A stretch of 64,000 bases of DNA from Rubripirellula amarantea (GTDB lineage: Bacteria; Planctomycetota; Planctomycetia; Pirellulales; Pirellulaceae). Position numbers and translations under genes: made by a program. Location: the NCBI RefSeq assembly GCF_007859865.1, contig NZ_SJPI01000001.1, positions 1,178,001-1,242,000 of the forward strand. Reading direction: 5' to 3'. This document shows positions 63,465 to 64,000 of the stretch, piece after piece (the stretch's first letter is position 1; every line of letters starts with the position of its first letter). Below the pieces are notes generated by a model that saw only the letters and a list, made by a program, of their open reading frames with translations, was not told the DNA's origin and did no database searches.

Positions 63465-64000
63465 ATGAAAGACTCGCCTTACCAGCCGCCGTCGGACAAT
63501 CCCGGTGACAACAACGATTCCGCCGACAACGATTCCATTGCCAATCACCAGGACAACATGGACTCAGAGCACACGAATTCGCAAAGCGAAACCAGCGATA
63601 ACGCTGGCTCTGCGGATTATATCCCGAAGGAGCAATGGGGATCGCGAATTGGAGTCATCCTGGCGGTTGCCGGATCAGCTGTGGGCCTGGGCAATTTCCT
63701 GCGATTTCCCGGTCAAGCGGCGCAAAATGGCGGGGGAGCATTCTTGCTTCCCTACTTCATCTCGCTTCTAGTCCTGGGCATCCCGTTGTGCTGGGCCGAA
63801 TGGACGATGGGACGGTTCTCGGGAGTCCGGGGATTTCACTCGGCACCAGGCGTATTTAGCATCGCGTGCCGGAACGCGAAGGCACGCTACCTAAGTGTCT
63901 TTGCCTTGTTAATCCCGCTGGTGATCTACATGTATTATATCGTGATCGAGGCATGGTGCCTTGGTTACGCCTGGAACTACGCCACGGGCAACCTGATGCT
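63465..64000 (+). CDS. Sodium:neurotransmitter symporter family transporter, 3' end cut
   Basis: The reading frame starts at ATG 63465 and is still open at the right edge after 178 codons, so the gene is partial. The first 60 residues are a polar, Asp/Asn/Ser-rich arm. The membrane part then begins with the family signature [19 protein letters not shown] followed by NFLRFP and [12 protein letters not shown], the LeuT-type first and second spans with the sodium and substrate site. Such carriers take up amino acids or similar compounds with sodium. The polar N-terminal extension is longer than in LeuT. No substrate can be assigned from this part. Confidence 0.93.
   Translation, partial: MKDSPYQPPSDNPGDNNDSADNDSIANHQDNMDSEHTNSQSETSDNAGSADYIPKEQWGSRIGVILAVAGSAVGLGNFLRFPGQAAQNGGGAFLLPYFISLLVLGIPLCWAEWTMGRFSGVRGFHSAPGVFSIACRNAKARYLSVFALLIPLVIYMYYIVIEAWCLGYAWNYATGNLM

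Overview
The window is a stretch of chromosome from a planctomycete, most likely a member of the Pirellulaceae (Rhodopirellula-like). The evidence is the gene content: DUF1549/DUF1553 and DUF1501 proteins in one operon, several ExbB/ExbD-type systems with poorly known partners, a CcsB-CcsA fusion, many long secreted or lipid-anchored proteins without recognisable function, weak ribosome binding sites and frequent GTG starts. I see no transposase, integrase, prophage or CRISPR array. Base and codon use look even throughout, so most of the window reads as resident core and lineage-specific genome.

Layout. 1-6151: the 5' end of an unknown protein cut by the window edge, a TPR lipoprotein, a small unknown protein, a Fur-family regulator, a lone FlgM-like anti-sigma factor, a bile-acid:sodium-symporter-family carrier and an AsmA-like membrane protein. 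6173-14097: all on the minus strand, a giant CcsB-CcsA cytochrome c assembly protein, an acidic lipoprotein, a membrane protein with an excisionase-type DNA-binding domain on a very acidic linker, and a small exported protein. 14394-18914: a three-gene proton-channel cluster in which the usual ExbD role seems split between two single-pass proteins. 18986-26603: a ROK sugar kinase, then an overlapping five-gene operon of ECF-type sigma factor, putative anti-sigma factor, periplasmic coiled-coil protein, cytochrome-like DUF1549/DUF1553 protein and DUF1501 protein.

26604-27086 is a non-coding, hairpin-rich stretch between convergent genes, with terminator-like structures on both strands. 27087-34532 holds a secreted cysteine-rich protein, glnD and glnB (nitrogen sensing), a PduO-type cobalamin adenosyltransferase, a Nudix hydrolase and a lipoprotein with an inactive-looking transglutaminase fold. 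34972-40256 holds an unknown protein, an FMN reductase with an O-methyltransferase, nadD and priA. 40360-46544 is a complete oligopeptide ABC transporter operon (binding protein, two permeases, two ATPases). 46596-50112 carries a CRY-DASH cryptochrome, pdxH, a YqgE protein and a cold-shock-domain protein.

62909-50180, minus strand, is the most interesting part. Eight closely spaced genes encode an exported prenyltransferase-fold/HEAT-like protein, a single-pass membrane protein, ExbB, ExbD, a second ExbD with a cytoplasmic zinc ribbon, a membrane-anchored PQQ-type beta-propeller protein, an exported TPR plus peptide-binding-protein fusion and an exported protein of unknown function. I read it as one energised envelope machine; its substrate is unknown. 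The window ends with tRNA-Phe(GAA), an intrinsic terminator and the start of a sodium:neurotransmitter-symporter-family gene.
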